The translations under genes were made by a program, and so were the position numbers. From Sporodiniella umbellata (lineage: Eukaryota; Mucoromycota; Mucoromycetes; Mucorales; Rhizopodaceae), in the NCBI GenBank assembly GCA_025677835.1, contig JAIXMR010000046.1, positions 1-64,000 of the forward strand: a DNA stretch of 64,000 nucleotides. The letters are read 5' to 3'. Below the pieces are notes generated by a model that saw nothing but the letters and a program-made list of their open reading frames with translations, did not search any database and was not told the DNA's origin. Shown here piece by piece: positions 63,601 to 64,000 of this stretch. The stretch's first letter is position 1, and the number at the start of each line of letters is the position of its first letter.

Positions 63601-64000
63601 ATGCCTCGAGTGCCAATGAAAAGAGATACGGCAGACGACCGTTACGCAACTAGTACTCGAATTAGTGGGCCTTCAAGTAACAACGGGAACGGTTATAGTA
63701 ATAATAACGGAAACAATGGGAACCAATACAATAACAATAACAATAACAACAACAACAGCAGCAGCAATAGCAGTGGTGCCGGCAACTATGGTAACAGCGG
63801 AAATAGCAACAACAATAATAGCGGAAGCAACAACAGCAACAACTATAATAATAACAATAATAATAACAATAGCAGCGGTAATGGCTATTCTAATACTAGC
63901 GGTGGCACTGGCAATGGCGGCTCATCTTACAATAACAACAATGGTTACTCTACGAGTGGTAACAATGGGCAGTCCAACGGTAACTCTAGCAATGGCAGCA
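63601..64000 (+). CDS. Asn/Ser/Gly-rich low-complexity protein, N-terminal part (cut by right edge)
   Basis: An ATG 4 nt after a T-rich leader (ttttcag at 63591-63597) opens a frame that stays open for 133 codons to the edge. The first 22 residues (MPRVPMKRDTADDRYATSTR) are ordinary and basic. The rest is almost only Asn, Ser and Gly with occasional Tyr (NNGNQYNNNNNNNN, SSGAGNYGNSGNSN), a prion-like composition. DNA repeats of AAC/AAT/AGC underlie it, yet codon choice is mixed, so the protein sequence rather than one DNA unit seems maintained. Such N-terminal regions occur in fungal transcription factors and RNA-binding proteins. The functional domain lies outside the window. Confidence 0.75.
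   Translation, partial: MPRVPMKRDTADDRYATSTRISGPSSNNGNGYSNNNGNNGNQYNNNNNNNNNSSSNSSGAGNYGNSGNSNNNNSGSNNSNNYNNNNNNNNSSGNGYSNTSGGTGNGGSSYNNNNGYSTSGNNGQSNGNSSNGS

Overview
The window is nuclear DNA of a filamentous fungus. Genes are interrupted by many short introns (mostly 45-70 nt, GT-AG, often with a CTAAC/CTGAC-like branch site), intergenic DNA is AT-rich, and poly(T)/poly(A) runs of 15-35 nt are scattered through introns, promoters and spacers. The gene set (Chs5, Hpc2/ubinuclein, She9, PAS kinase, BimC-type kinesin, OPT transporter) is fungal. Tract-rich, intron-rich genes with a USP7 orthologue suggest an early-diverging lineage such as Mucorales. That placement is inference.

Layout. Left part (1-17.2 kb): end of a FAM32A-like gene, LIM-C1-RhoGAP, mitochondrial GatA, C2-domain class 3 lipase, Erv41, ZIP transporter, a WBP4-like splicing factor, SAP18 and a short Chs5. 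Middle (18-26 kb): She9/Mdm33, Hpc2/ubinuclein, an unidentified ORF, Mpp10 and another unidentified ORF. A gene-poor stretch of about 3.8 kb follows. Then 29.8-46.1 kb is dense: USP7-type deubiquitinase, pantothenate synthetase, a TMEM70-like mitochondrial protein, PAS kinase, phosphoserine aminotransferase, a PPR-like mitochondrial protein, acetoacetyl-CoA synthetase, a small membrane protein and ORMDL. The right part (47.9-64 kb) holds Cdc5, mitochondrial ribosomal protein uS17m, an isochorismatase-family hydrolase, a short kinesin-5-like motor, a Pho80-type cyclin, an OPT transporter, gene-like fragments, a possible microgene and the start of an Asn/Ser/Gly-rich protein.

I rebuilt exon-intron structures by hand. 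Almost every recognised model closes exactly in frame (total exon length divisible by three, family motifs continuous across junctions), so those models are fairly strong, but no transcript or database check was possible. The genes are mostly unrelated housekeeping genes rather than a functional cluster. Loose themes are pre-mRNA splicing (FAM32A, WBP4-like, Cdc5, SAP18), mitochondria (GatA, She9, TMEM70-like, PPR-like, uS17m) and membrane lipid or trafficking (ORMDL, lipase, Erv41, Chs5). I did not find tRNA or rRNA genes, CRISPR, or an intact transposon.

I see no convincing new multi-gene system. The most unusual signals are at gene-structure level: a start codon split by an intron, a 7-nt first exon, a GC-AG intron, a perfect 24-bp hairpin filling an intron, a possible alternative first exon that would remove a mitochondrial presequence, and several shortened family members (kinesin-5, Chs5, WBP4 without WW domains).
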